Positions 46,857-56,106 of a stretch of 64,000 nucleotides of DNA are shown here, piece after piece. This stretch comes from Microbacterium sp. STN6 (lineage in GTDB: Bacteria > Actinomycetota > Actinomycetes > Actinomycetales > Microbacteriaceae). The notes below the pieces were generated by a model. That model made no database searches. It saw only the letters and a program-made list of their open reading frames with translations, and had not been told where the DNA came from. The number at the start of each line of letters is the position of its first letter. Position 1 is the stretch's first letter. Both the position numbers and the translations under genes were made by a program. The stretch lies in the NCBI RefSeq assembly GCF_026410545.1, contig NZ_JAPMIT010000004.1, positions 372,001-436,000 on the forward strand, written 5' to 3'.

Positions 46857-48044
46857 TCAGTCGCTCCACAGCCTTCCTCCGCTTTCCGACAGGACACGCT
46901 CGTGGAGCCGCTCGGCGACCGACCCCAGATCGTCCTCGAAGAGATCGGCGTACGTGTCGAGCGTCATCGCCGCTGATTTGTGCCCAAGCATGCGCTGAAG
47001 TGCTTTGACGTTGGCGCCGGCGCTCACGGCCAAACTCGCGGCGGTGTGTTTGAGATCATGCGGCGTCATGTGCTCGAGTCCGGCATCGCGCAGTGCGGTC
47101 AGCCACCAGGACTGCCGATTCCAGGCCGTGTCGGGTCGCGCTAGGTAACCGCCGGCGCGGGCGGGAAAGACGAGGTCATCACGCTTCCGTCCGGCGACCA
47201 GCCACCCGAGGCGAGGGGCGAGGAACGCAGGAAAGGGTACCGAACGGGCTTCCCAACTTTTCGGCGGTCCGACATGGATGAGCCCGTCCACTTCGGTGGC
47301 GGTCTGGTGGATGGCCAGACGGCAACGTTCTAGGTCGATGTCGTTGACGGTGAGCGCGACGGCTTCGCCCCAACGGACGCCGGTGTAGGCCAGTGTCAGC
47401 ACGAGGACGCTGCGCTTGTCGTCAGGTACAGCGCGGGCGAAGCGGAAGACCTCCTCGTTGGTCAGATACCTGCGACGCTTTTTGCTTGCCTTCCTCGGGA
47501 GGTTGCTCGCGCCGCGCGCCGGGTTCGCGGGAATCCTGCCGTCGCGTACCGCAACGTCGAGGATCCCGGCGAGGATCCCGACCGCGCGGAGCACGACGCC
47601 GGCCGATCGTGGCTTACCGGCGTTGCCTTTGCGGACACGCACCGTGACAGCTTTGCCCTGGCTCAGTTCTCGGATCCATTTTTCGACTGCGGATGGGCGG
47701 ATCGCGCCGATCGGTGTCGCCGCCCAGCGCGGCTCGACGTAGACGCGCCAGGCGATGCGGATGGGGGAGAAGCTTGACGGCTTCAGGGCTTGCTCCTTGT
47801 TGGCGAGCCATTCCTCGGCGAGCTCACCTACAGTGATTTTGGATTGAGACGCCTCGAAGTAAGTCCCCTTCATCATCGCCACTTCGACGGTTGCGTTGTA
47901 GAGCTCCGCTTCGCGCTTGGTGCGGAACCCGCGCTTCTCGCGCTGCTGATGTTCGGGGTCGCGCCAGCGCACGCGATAGCGCCGGCCTTTGGCCGACTCA
48001 TAAGCGTCGATGCTTCCCACTCGCAGAAACCTAACCCTCGCCAC
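46857..48044 (-). CDS. int: Tyrosine site-specific integrase
   Basis: A 395-residue phage-type recombinase. It has an AP2-like N-terminal arm-binding region (KGRRYRVRWRDPEHQQREKRGFRTKREAELY), a SAM-like core-binding domain and the catalytic domain. Catalytic residues: Arg in TLAYTGVRWGEAVAL, His-Asp-Leu-Lys-His (Lys for the usual Arg) in MTPHDLKHTAASL, and His and Tyr in MLGHKSAAMTLDTYADLF. Start GTG 48044 uncertain; GTG 48029 also possible. It probably integrates at tRNA-Arg 6 kb away. Confidence 0.9.
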   Translation of the reverse strand: MARVRFLRVGSIDAYESAKGRRYRVRWRDPEHQQREKRGFRTKREAELYNATVEVAMMKGTYFEASQSKITVGELAEEWLANKEQALKPSSFSPIRIAWRVYVEPRWAATPIGAIRPSAVEKWIRELSQGKAVTVRVRKGNAGKPRSAGVVLRAVGILAGILDVAVRDGRIPANPARGASNLPRKASKKRRRYLTNEEVFRFARAVPDDKRSVLVLTLAYTGVRWGEAVALTVNDIDLERCRLAIHQTATEVDGLIHVGPPKSWEARSVPFPAFLAPRLGWLVAGRKRDDLVFPARAGGYLARPDTAWNRQSWWLTALRDAGLEHMTPHDLKHTAASLAVSAGANVKALQRMLGHKSAAMTLDTYADLFEDDLGSVAERLHERVLSESGGRLWSD

Positions 48045-48117
48045 CGACGAAGCGCGGCCGGGCTGCGGAATGCGATCCAGATGCCCGGTTATCTGAGGAC
48101 GGGTGCACTCTGGAGCT

Positions 48118-48513
48118 ATGAGAGATACGCCTGAGCCGAGACCGCAAGGAGCGACGGACGTTGAAGCCGTCGAGCTTTGCCGCGAATGGATGTACTTCCT
48201 GGGTGCGACGGACGCAGTCGTGGCAACAAACGAATCGCGGGAGACATGCGAACTGTATGGGTCTCGCTATCTCGGCTGGGTCGAGAACAAGCGCGGGAAC
48301 TTGGAAGTGGAGCTCGTTGAGCGTGCGGCTGCGGTCACCGCAGCGGATGGTCGTTGGGGGTTGATCTTCGCTCGCCACGGCGTGAGTCCCATCGCTCGGG
48401 TGAGGGCGGACGAACTTGGCATCGCGATCTTCGGTTTCGATCCTGAAGGGGGGACTCTGGACGGAGTCAATTTGGTCGGCCGCGAGTGGTGTGCGACGGG
48501 CTTGGTTGGCTAG
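48118..48513 (+). CDS. Mrr-like restriction-endonuclease-fold protein
   Basis: A 131-residue protein. Its order of elements, AVELCREWMYFLGATDAVVATN, ETCELYGSRYLGWVENKRGN, VELVERAAAVTAADGRWGLIFARHGVSPIARVRADELGIAIFGFDPEGGTLDGVN, follows the Mrr-type nuclease fold. The expected D-(E/Q)-x-K pair is not clean (Glu-Asn-Lys at WVENK), so it may be inactive. It faces away from the integrase. Assignment from pattern only. Confidence 0.5.
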   Translation: MRDTPEPRPQGATDVEAVELCREWMYFLGATDAVVATNESRETCELYGSRYLGWVENKRGNLEVELVERAAAVTAADGRWGLIFARHGVSPIARVRADELGIAIFGFDPEGGTLDGVNLVGREWCATGLVG

Positions 48514-48527
48514 ACAATTCGGCTTGA

Positions 48528-51260
48528 TCATCTGAGGCCAACCGCGGTGCGTCGGCCATCGGGTGCAGTGACGATCAGTCCGGCCGAGTCCTGGGCAGCC
48601 CGCCGGAGCTCGGCCTGCGCTGCCGCTCGCGACTTCCCCATGGTCTCTTCCGTCGGCCGTCGTTGCATCATCTCGACCAGCTGGGACTTCGCGGAGTCCG
48701 CGGTCGGAGCCACCAGCACCGCGGCGTTGTGCCGCTTCCCTCGAGTGAGACCGACGTAAAGGCCAGCGGCGTCGACTCTCGGTCCGACAAGGGCGCGGTC
48801 AGTCGTCTCGCCCTGAACGCCGTAGACCGTTGTGGCGTAGGCGAGGTGGATGTGCGACTCGGCATAGCCGATGCTGACCTTTCTCAGATCAGTCGTGTCG
48901 GTGCTCGCGGCGAGGATCGCGTGGTCGTTGCCGATGCTCTTAACGATCCAGTTCTGGCGGTTCTGCACGTCAGAAGCGCTGTCGTTGCGTCGGGTCTGGA
49001 CTACGTCACCGACGAAAATAACCTGGCCCGATTGCCCCGTGAGCGCTTGGTCGGCGTGAACCGCCCCGGCCTCGACCCGTCGGCGTTGGATCGCTTCGCT
49101 GATCTCCTGCGCTTCGGCATGTGTTGCAGTGACTAGCGCGATCGTCTCTCTATTCCGTGCGGCATCCAACCATCCTTCGACCATCGCCTCGCGCGCGGCG
49201 ACGTCGTTATCGGTCATCACGACATGATCCGTTCGGATGAGGTCCTCGGCGACGCCGTACCTTTCGCCGTCGCTGTCAGGGTGACGGAGCCGAAGCGTTA
49301 GGTCCGCCCAGGCTGGGTCGTTGAAGCGATGGGTGGTCGCGAGCTCCACGCGGTCTGGGGAACGGTGCCAGAAGAGCGCCATTGCGCCGGAGTGACCGAC
49401 TGGCAGGGCTTGTTGCTGGTCGCCGACGAGAGCGAGTCCGGCGCCGGTGGCGTGCACGACGTCCAGGAGTGCGGACGCGGCCTCGAGGTCCAACATGCCG
49501 GCCTCGTCGACGACGATTCGGTCACCTGGATGGATGCGGATCCTTGGACCGCCATACACCGTGTTAGCAGATGCGTCCTTCTCACCGATCGATAGCCGGT
49601 TCCACACTGTCGCGCCAGACGCATCGGTCGCCCAGCGCCATCCGAAATCGTGAAGCAGCTGGTGGAGCGACGAGGACGAACTCATGGTCTCGCGTCCCGC
49701 GACAGCGGAAGCCTTCTTGGTTGGGGCGACGATGATCATGTTGCGGCCGCGTCGACGCAGAGCAGCGCCGGCAACCTTGAGCATCGTGGTCTTACCGGTG
49801 CCCGCCGCGCCGGAAACAACGACGTTGCGGGACGTGCCACCGACAGCTGCGGCACCATGGAGCTGCCCGCGGTCCAGATCGCGCCTGGGTTCGATTGCGC
49901 GACCGATTGCGGAGACTTCTTCAGGGTTGAGGATCTGTCCGGGTTCGGAGAAGGCGTCGACCTTTTGGGCGAGGGTGGCCTTCAACGTGGCGGTGGAGAC
50001 CGCCATGAGGTGTTTGACGTGTCTTGGGGCGTCCGGTTCGGAGATCAGCGTCACGGTGTGCGAGTGCGCAACGACTCCCTCGGCGAGCGTCATGAGCACG
50101 TCTCGGTCAGCGACGACGCCGGTTGCGGCGATCGCGCGGACAGCGCCGGCCCACACGTCCATCATGCTGAAGCGGCCACCGGTGCCGGTCGAGCGGGCGT
50201 CCGCGTCGACAACCGCCTTCGCTGCCAGCAACTCGAGGTCGAGATCCTGGACGCCGACAGTAGATACCGGCGCCGGCGAGCGATTCATGCCGAGGCCAGG
50301 GTCGGCGGTATGTAGTTCTTCGCGGACGAGCGCGGCCCAGTCTTCTTCGTTCAGCTCGCCTGGTTTGTTGGGTCGGCCGACGGCCCACGCCCAGTGGTCG
50401 ATCTGGCTGAGCACATCGTGGGAGGGTTCTTGGCCCGGGTGCTGTTCCTTCCACCAGGCGGTACGAGCGAGCTTGTTGGCTTCGATCTGCGCGGACCGTT
50501 TCGACAGGGGCCGCACCAAGTGCTGCAGCTGCGCGATCTCCCCGTCCTCGTTGAGAGTGAACCCTTTAGAGGCGAGTTCAGTTATCCATGCTGGGTCGGT
50601 GCGGGAGGCGAGGTCGCCTTCGGCGTTGATCACATTCTGGAACCGCAACGCGACCCGGGTGTCGATGTTGGACCACTTGCCGTCCACGCCTTGAACTTTG
50701 ACGTTCAGCCAGAGGTGGCGGTGCTTGTGCGGATCCAAGAACCGTGAGCGTTCATGGCGGAGCTCGACGACCTCAATCCGCGCCAGGTCCTCACGGATGG
50801 CGCCGCCCCTGCCGCGGCGGGCGTTGAGCTCTGACTGCCACAGCTTGATGATCCTGTCCCGCAACCGGTCTTGGAGATCTTCGTAGGCGGCGGCTAGGTC
50901 GGGGTCGAGCATGGCGGCGATCGAGAACGACTTCGGGGCGTTGATCGTCGCGTCCAGAATCAGATCCGCGACCGGCGACTCGAGATCCCGCCCGCGGCGC
51001 TCCCCGGTGAGGGGGTCGAGTCCGTCGACCCAGTCCTTGAGTTGGTCGCGGGTGAGGAGGTCGTCGCGGATGGCGCCGTTCTGCATGATGTACCGGGTCA
51101 TCACCGCGTTGGCGTAGCCGGCGGCGGCGATAACGCCGTCGGCGGTCTTGGCGGTGAGGGTGGCGTCACATACACCGCTGAAGGCGTAGCTGACGGCTTG
51201 CTTGACGCCGTGGGACTGCTGTCCCCGTTTCCATCTGGCTACCCCGCCTCGCATCTGCAC
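48528..51260 (-). CDS. traA: MobF-type relaxase-helicase (TraA/TrwC-like)
   Basis: A 910-residue conjugative relaxase. The N-terminal TrwC domain carries the metal-binding triad in FLDPHKHRHLWLNVKV; IVVDEAGMLDLEAASAL and the Walker A GAAGTGKTT (about residue 490) belong to the RecD-like helicase. HLAYATTVYGVQGETTDRALV and GLYVGLTRGK are helicase motifs V-VI. It would nick and unwind the island at oriT. No type IV secretion genes lie inside the window, so the element is at least mobilisable. Confidence 0.88.
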   Translation of the reverse strand: MQMRGGVARWKRGQQSHGVKQAVSYAFSGVCDATLTAKTADGVIAAAGYANAVMTRYIMQNGAIRDDLLTRDQLKDWVDGLDPLTGERRGRDLESPVADLILDATINAPKSFSIAAMLDPDLAAAYEDLQDRLRDRIIKLWQSELNARRGRGGAIREDLARIEVVELRHERSRFLDPHKHRHLWLNVKVQGVDGKWSNIDTRVALRFQNVINAEGDLASRTDPAWITELASKGFTLNEDGEIAQLQHLVRPLSKRSAQIEANKLARTAWWKEQHPGQEPSHDVLSQIDHWAWAVGRPNKPGELNEEDWAALVREELHTADPGLGMNRSPAPVSTVGVQDLDLELLAAKAVVDADARSTGTGGRFSMMDVWAGAVRAIAATGVVADRDVLMTLAEGVVAHSHTVTLISEPDAPRHVKHLMAVSTATLKATLAQKVDAFSEPGQILNPEEVSAIGRAIEPRRDLDRGQLHGAAAVGGTSRNVVVSGAAGTGKTTMLKVAGAALRRRGRNMIIVAPTKKASAVAGRETMSSSSSLHQLLHDFGWRWATDASGATVWNRLSIGEKDASANTVYGGPRIRIHPGDRIVVDEAGMLDLEAASALLDVVHATGAGLALVGDQQQALPVGHSGAMALFWHRSPDRVELATTHRFNDPAWADLTLRLRHPDSDGERYGVAEDLIRTDHVVMTDNDVAAREAMVEGWLDAARNRETIALVTATHAEAQEISEAIQRRRVEAGAVHADQALTGQSGQVIFVGDVVQTRRNDSASDVQNRQNWIVKSIGNDHAILAASTDTTDLRKVSIGYAESHIHLAYATTVYGVQGETTDRALVGPRVDAAGLYVGLTRGKRHNAAVLVAPTADSAKSQLVEMMQRRPTEETMGKSRAAAQAELRRAAQDSAGLIVTAPDGRRTAVGLR

Positions 51261-51585
51261 TCACCTCCCACACCCGTCGTTTCGGGCTTCCGAAATCGAG
51301 CAGGCTCATCCTTTGTCCGAAATGGCCCTCTACTTACTACTTCCGGTTCGGCGGGCGTTTTGGCGCGCATTTGGCGCGCGCTGCTGCTTTTCCCCAATCC
51401 GCTCCCTCCGGGAACGGTGGGCGACCGAGCGCATCCGGCACGCCGGTGAGCTGCGCTGCGGTACTGCCTCCGGATCGAATGCCCTCATACCTACACGTTG
51501 TGTTTCCAAGCCGGTTTCGACGCGCAAAACCCAAATTCTTTGGAACCCGTTCGCCGCAAAGACTCCGGCGGGATGCCGCCGCGAG
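51261..51585. other. Intergenic region behind the relaxase start
   Basis: 325 bases with TTTGGCGCGC repeated twice near 51357-51380 and few other marks. It is in the right place for an oriT but I see no convincing large inverted repeat or nick consensus. Confidence 0.35.
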
Positions 51586-51858
51586 CTAAGCCGGTTCTCC
51601 TTCGGGCTGTGCGTGCGCGGCGAGTCTGGTCAGGTTGACGAAGGGGACGCACGCGGTCTCGGCGGTGAGCGCGGCGAGCCATCCGATCGGCGTCTTGGGG
51701 TTGCCGGCGACCGCCCACCCGTTGATCGCGTACTGGCTGACGGTCTCTATGCATTCCTGCTTCTCAGCAGCTGTCGGGTTCGACGTTCCTTCTACGCCGA
51801 TGAGTCCGCCTTGCAGTTCCAGTGCCATGTTTCTGGTGTCGATTATGAATACCCGCAT
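51586..51858 (-). CDS. Small hypothetical island protein (90 aa)
   Basis: From ATG 51858 (GGAGTGAGTGAG upstream) the frame encodes MRVFIIDTRNMALELQGGLI, then a helical body (NPTAAEKQECIETVSQYAINGWAVAGNPKTPIGWLAALTAETACV) ending in a hydrophilic tail. It lies upstream of the relaxase on the same strand and may belong to the mobilisation operon. Family not recognised. Confidence 0.6.
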   Translation of the reverse strand: MRVFIIDTRNMALELQGGLIGVEGTSNPTAAEKQECIETVSQYAINGWAVAGNPKTPIGWLAALTAETACVPFVNLTRLAAHAQPEGEPA

Positions 51859-52557
51859 CTCACTCACTCCCAAGGTCGATCGTTGTTGAGTGCCTTTCCG
51901 GCGGGTGATCGAGAGCGAGTGGGAGGTGTGTAGTGCCGGGACCGTGGAGTAGCGGGGGAGCGAAGCGGAGGAGGATACGCCGCGAAAGCCCGGCACGGAG
52001 CACCGGGAGGGAGCTACGATCGGGCGGCGGAAAGGCCCTCAAACATCAGCAGGACAGCGCCGCGGGCGGCGTCTTCGACCAGAGCCCAGGGCCGAAACGA
52101 ATGTGACAGCTGGCTCGCGCGCGGGGAGCCGATGATCAGCAACAGATGAGATCTCCCCGGCCGCAGGTAGACTCCTTCGGCCGCGCGCAGGTGGTCCCGC
52201 AACCCGGGAGATTATGCTCCGAGCACCGCGTACATCGCCGCAACCAAGTTGACATGAGACGCCTTGGGAACCGGGCCCGCGCGGCCGTTCCACTTAAGTG
52301 CCTACGTGCATTGGCTCTTGGTCTTATCTCTCGGTCTTGGGTTTCCCTGTCCCTTTGCTTGATCTCCACCTCTATCTTTTGCGTTGGTCCTCGCATCTAT
52401 CTCTTGCACTTGGTCTAGCTGGCTTCGCTCCGACCCTTCACCTGCTTGTGCGTCGATGGGCGCGAGGAACGGATTTGTGACAACTGATAGTTAGCAGTCA
52501 GCAACGTCGGTGCTTGTCGATAGTCTCGAAGTCGGGTTTCGAGTCGGAAGGGTCGCC
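51859..52557. other. 700-bp intergenic region before the defence operon
   Basis: It separates the divergent mobilisation gene and helicase. Small frames in all phases look like noise. It probably holds the promoters of both operons; near 52479 the bases ACTGATAGTTAGCAGTCAG are AT-richer. Composition is mixed. Confidence 0.4.
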
Positions 52558-55500
52558 GTGCGGCTAGAAGACATCGCCGCGACTGCGCGGCTGGCAGGCA
52601 TCGTGCCGGGGCGCGCCGTGACAGTGTTGGCGGCGCAGACGCACGGGGCGAACGCGGTCGAAGTTACCTATCGGGACGACAACGGCGCGCTCGGGCAGGT
52701 AGTGCTCTTCCGCGCCGATGAGGAGAGGATTGCGCCGCACCTGGAGTCCGGCCGTCCGTTCGATGCGGATCCGCGCGACTTCCGACTGGCTGCCGAGGCG
52801 CAGCGGATCATGCTAGCGGGACTGCACGATCCGATGCTCGCGGTGGCTACGAGCGATGTGCAGCCGCTGCCCCACCAGATCCGCGCGGTCTATGGCGAGT
52901 TGCTACCTCGCACGCCGTTGCGTTTTCTGCTGGCCGATGACCCCGGCGCGGGCAAGACGATCATGGCCGGGCTGTATATCAAGGAGCTCATCCTCCGGGA
53001 CGATGTGCGCACTTGTCTGGTCGTAGCCCCTGGTGGATTGGTGGAGCAGTGGCAGGACGAGCTGGCGTTGAAGTTTGGCCTGGAGTTCGAGATCCTCGCG
53101 CCCGGCGCGGAGAACACAGCGCCAGACAAAAACGTGTTCGAGCAGAAGCGTCTGCTCATCGCACGCATGGATCAGCTCGCTCGGAACGATGTACTGCTGG
53201 AGCAAGTTGAGCAGGCCGAGTTCGACCTCGTGGTCGTGGACGAGGCGCACCGCATGAGCGCGTCGTGGTTCAGCGGCGAGCTGAAGGCGTCAAAGCGATT
53301 CCAGCTCGGCGAGCTGCTGAGTGAGCGCGCCCGCCACTTCCTGCTCATGACGGCGACCCCGCATAACGGCAAGGAACAGGACTTCCAGACCTTCCTCTCG
53401 CTGCTCGACCGTGACCGATTCGCAGGCCCCGGTGACCGGCACGCGCAGGCCGGCACGGCCGACGGGCTGATGCGTCGAATGGTGAAGGAGAAGCTCGTCA
53501 CCTTCGAGGGGCGTCCACTGTTCCCCGAGCGGATCGCCGAGACGGCCTCGTACCGGCTGTCGCCGGATGAGCAGTTCCTCTACGAGGAGGTGACCGAGTA
53601 CGTCCGCAACGGGATGAACCTCGCCGACAGGCTGGAAGGCAAGCGGAAGAACACCGTCGGGTTTGCGCTCACAGTCCTCCAGCGTCGCCTCGCCTCGAGC
53701 CCCGAGGCGATCTTCCAGTCGCTTCGCCGCCGCACCGACCGGTTAGAGCGCACTCGCGCCGGCCTTCTCGACGGCATCCTCGAAGCTCTGCCCCGCGATG
53801 CCCCCGCCTCGCTGCTCGGCGACGACCCCGACAACGGCTTCTTCGACACCGATGAGCTGGACGCCGCCGAGCTAGAGGAAGCCGAAGAGGAGCTCGTCGA
53901 CGCCGCGACTGCGGCGCGCACCGCGGCCGAGCTGGAGACCGAAATTGCCGATCTGCGGCGGCTCGCCGAGCACGCTCGGAGGCTGCTGGATTCGCAGCAG
54001 GACGTGAAGTGGCGCGAGCTTCGCGGTGTTATCGAGAGCCAGGTGCTCACGACGCCCGACGGTAAGCCGCGCAAGCTCATCGTCTTCACCGAGCATCGCG
54101 ACACGCTCAACTACCTGGAACGGCGCATAACCCAACTCCTTGGCAAACGCGAGGCCGTGGTCACCATCCACGGCGCGGTGCCCCGCTACGAGCGACGCCG
54201 TGTAACGGCTGAGTTCACCTCGAACCCCGAGGTGCAGATCCTCATCGCCACCGACGCCGCGGGGGAGGGGCTGAACCTCCAGGCCGCGCACTTGATGGTC
54301 AACTACGACCTGCCGTGGAATCCCAACCGCATCGAGCAGCGGTTCGGCCGCATACACCGAATCGGGCAAACCGAGGTGTGCCGGCTGTGGAACCTCGTCG
54401 CTGAGGACACCCGCGAGGGCGAGGTGTTCATACGCCTGCTCGACAAGATCGAGGAGCAGCGCGCCGCCTACGATGGCGAGATCTTCAACGTGCTAGGCAC
54501 CTCCCTCGGTGACCTGTCGCTGACTCGCGTGCTGCGCGAAGCGATCCGCTACGGAGAGCAGCCCGATGTGAAGGCGAAGATGTGGGAGGTCATCGACGAG
54601 GGCGTTTCTGCCGGGCTTCAGGAATTGCTCGACGACGAAGCCCTCGCTAGCGAAGCACTTGCGCCGACTGACCTGGAGGCGCTGCGGCGCCAGATGGAGG
54701 ATGCGAGGGCCAAACGCCTCCAGCCGCACTTCATCCGCGACGCCTTCCTGGAAGCCTTCGACCGTGCAGGCGGGCGCATCGAGCGGCGGGAGAAGGGCCG
54801 TTACGAGATCACCCACGTCCCCGCAGGCATCCGGGAACGGGCTGGGCGCGCGCCCGTCGCCCGCCGTTACGAGCGCATCACGTTTGACGTCGCCACCATC
54901 GGCGTGCAGGGCACGCCTCGCGCTGAACTGCTCGCACCCGGCCATCCGCTGCACGACGCCACACTGCAGCTTGTCATCGACGAGTACCGTCCTGCACTCG
55001 ACCGCGGCACCGTTCTCACCTCCGACAAGGTGACCGAGCCGACCCTGCTCGTCGGCGTGCTCAACGAAGTGCGCGACTCCACCGGGCAGACTGTCAGCAA
55101 GCGGTTCGGCTACTCGGTCGTCGACGCCGACGGCGCCGTTCGCGAGGCCGGCCCGGCGCCGTACCTCGACTATGCGCCCGCGGATGAAGTGCAGCGCACC
55201 AAGGGCACGAGCCCGCCGTGGCTCACACAGCGCGAGAAGGACGCCGTCTCCTGGGTCATTGCCGAGCAACTCCCAAAGTTCGCCGCCGACGTGACAACCC
55301 GTCGCACCCATGAGTATGAGCGCGTCCGCGAGCGCGTCGCGACCCGGCTGACCCGCGAGGTCAACCGTCTCTACACCGAAGCGCTGAGGACCGACGCGGA
55401 TGCAGCCGCCGGCAAGAAGGTGCGCTTCTCCGCCGAAACCCTGCGCCGCCGCGCCGAGGAGCTAGAGCAGCGCCGCGAGTCCCGGCTCGCGCTCATCGAC

Positions 55501-56007
55501 CGGCAGCTCGCTATGTCGCCCATGGCGCCGCGCATCACCGCCATCGCCCTAATCATGCCGGCTGCTGCTGAGCCTGGCGCTCCCGGCGATGTGGCCGCGA
55601 GTGCATTGGCCCGCGCCGAGGTCGAGCGTCGTGGCGTCGACGCCGTGCTCGGAATCGAGCGAGCCCTCGGCCGCGACCCCGAGGAGCAGGCCCACAACAA
55701 TCCCGGCTTCGACGTTCTCTCCAGACCCGTCGAAGGCGCGGGCATCCGCATCGAGGTCAAAGCTCGCATCGAGGGTGCCGACACCTTCACAATCACTCGC
55801 ACCGAGGTGCTCACCGCGCTTAACGCCGCGCCCGACCACCGCCTCGCGCTCGTGCGCGTCAGCGCCAGGGGCGCGAAGCACGACGAGGTGCGCTACATCA
55901 GCAACGCGTTCGAGGGTGTCGAGCCCGCCTGGCTCACCGATTTCGATGTCGTCTCTCAGAACCTCTCCTGGAACGACTGGTGGGCTCGCGGCGGGCAGCC
56001 GTTCTGA
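52558..56007 (+). CDS. SNF2-type helicase with DUF3883-like C-terminus (BrxHII/DrmD-like)
   Basis: A 1149-residue superfamily 2 ATPase. Motifs: LLADDPGAGKTIMAGLYIKEL (Walker A), LVVAPGGLVEQWQDEL (Ia), VVVDEAHRMSASWF (DEAH), LLMTATPHNGKEQDFQTFLSLLD (III), then LIVFTEHRDTLNYLERR (IV), QILIATDAAGEGLNLQ (V) and NPNRIEQRFGRIHRIGQ (VI). Residues from about 1040 (GFDVLSRPVEGAGIRIEVKAR) match DUF3883, a nuclease-like domain with EVK. GTG 52558 follows GGAAGGG and gives the usual VRLEDI start. First gene of the defence operon. Confidence 0.88.
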   Translation: MRLEDIAATARLAGIVPGRAVTVLAAQTHGANAVEVTYRDDNGALGQVVLFRADEERIAPHLESGRPFDADPRDFRLAAEAQRIMLAGLHDPMLAVATSDVQPLPHQIRAVYGELLPRTPLRFLLADDPGAGKTIMAGLYIKELILRDDVRTCLVVAPGGLVEQWQDELALKFGLEFEILAPGAENTAPDKNVFEQKRLLIARMDQLARNDVLLEQVEQAEFDLVVVDEAHRMSASWFSGELKASKRFQLGELLSERARHFLLMTATPHNGKEQDFQTFLSLLDRDRFAGPGDRHAQAGTADGLMRRMVKEKLVTFEGRPLFPERIAETASYRLSPDEQFLYEEVTEYVRNGMNLADRLEGKRKNTVGFALTVLQRRLASSPEAIFQSLRRRTDRLERTRAGLLDGILEALPRDAPASLLGDDPDNGFFDTDELDAAELEEAEEELVDAATAARTAAELETEIADLRRLAEHARRLLDSQQDVKWRELRGVIESQVLTTPDGKPRKLIVFTEHRDTLNYLERRITQLLGKREAVVTIHGAVPRYERRRVTAEFTSNPEVQILIATDAAGEGLNLQAAHLMVNYDLPWNPNRIEQRFGRIHRIGQTEVCRLWNLVAEDTREGEVFIRLLDKIEEQRAAYDGEIFNVLGTSLGDLSLTRVLREAIRYGEQPDVKAKMWEVIDEGVSAGLQELLDDEALASEALAPTDLEALRRQMEDARAKRLQPHFIRDAFLEAFDRAGGRIERREKGRYEITHVPAGIRERAGRAPVARRYERITFDVATIGVQGTPRAELLAPGHPLHDATLQLVIDEYRPALDRGTVLTSDKVTEPTLLVGVLNEVRDSTGQTVSKRFGYSVVDADGAVREAGPAPYLDYAPADEVQRTKGTSPPWLTQREKDAVSWVIAEQLPKFAADVTTRRTHEYERVRERVATRLTREVNRLYTEALRTDADAAAGKKVRFSAETLRRRAEELEQRRESRLALIDRQLAMSPMAPRITAIALIMPAAAEPGAPGDVAASALARAEVERRGVDAVLGIERALGRDPEEQAHNNPGFDVLSRPVEGAGIRIEVKARIEGADTFTITRTEVLTALNAAPDHRLALVRVSARGAKHDEVRYISNAFEGVEPAWLTDFDVVSQNLSWNDWWARGGQPF

Positions 56008-56106
56008 TAACGTTCGCTCGAGGGTGCACAACGGTGCTGCGGCGCGCTGGACTGGGCGAGTCGACGACCATCGGGAGTATGTGCAAAGACAGCAAGGGGC
56101 GGCGCA

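Noticed and set aside
51357..51380. oriT from the doubled TTTGGCGCGC
   Set aside because: A short direct repeat alone is not enough; no nick consensus or strong inverted repeat is seen.
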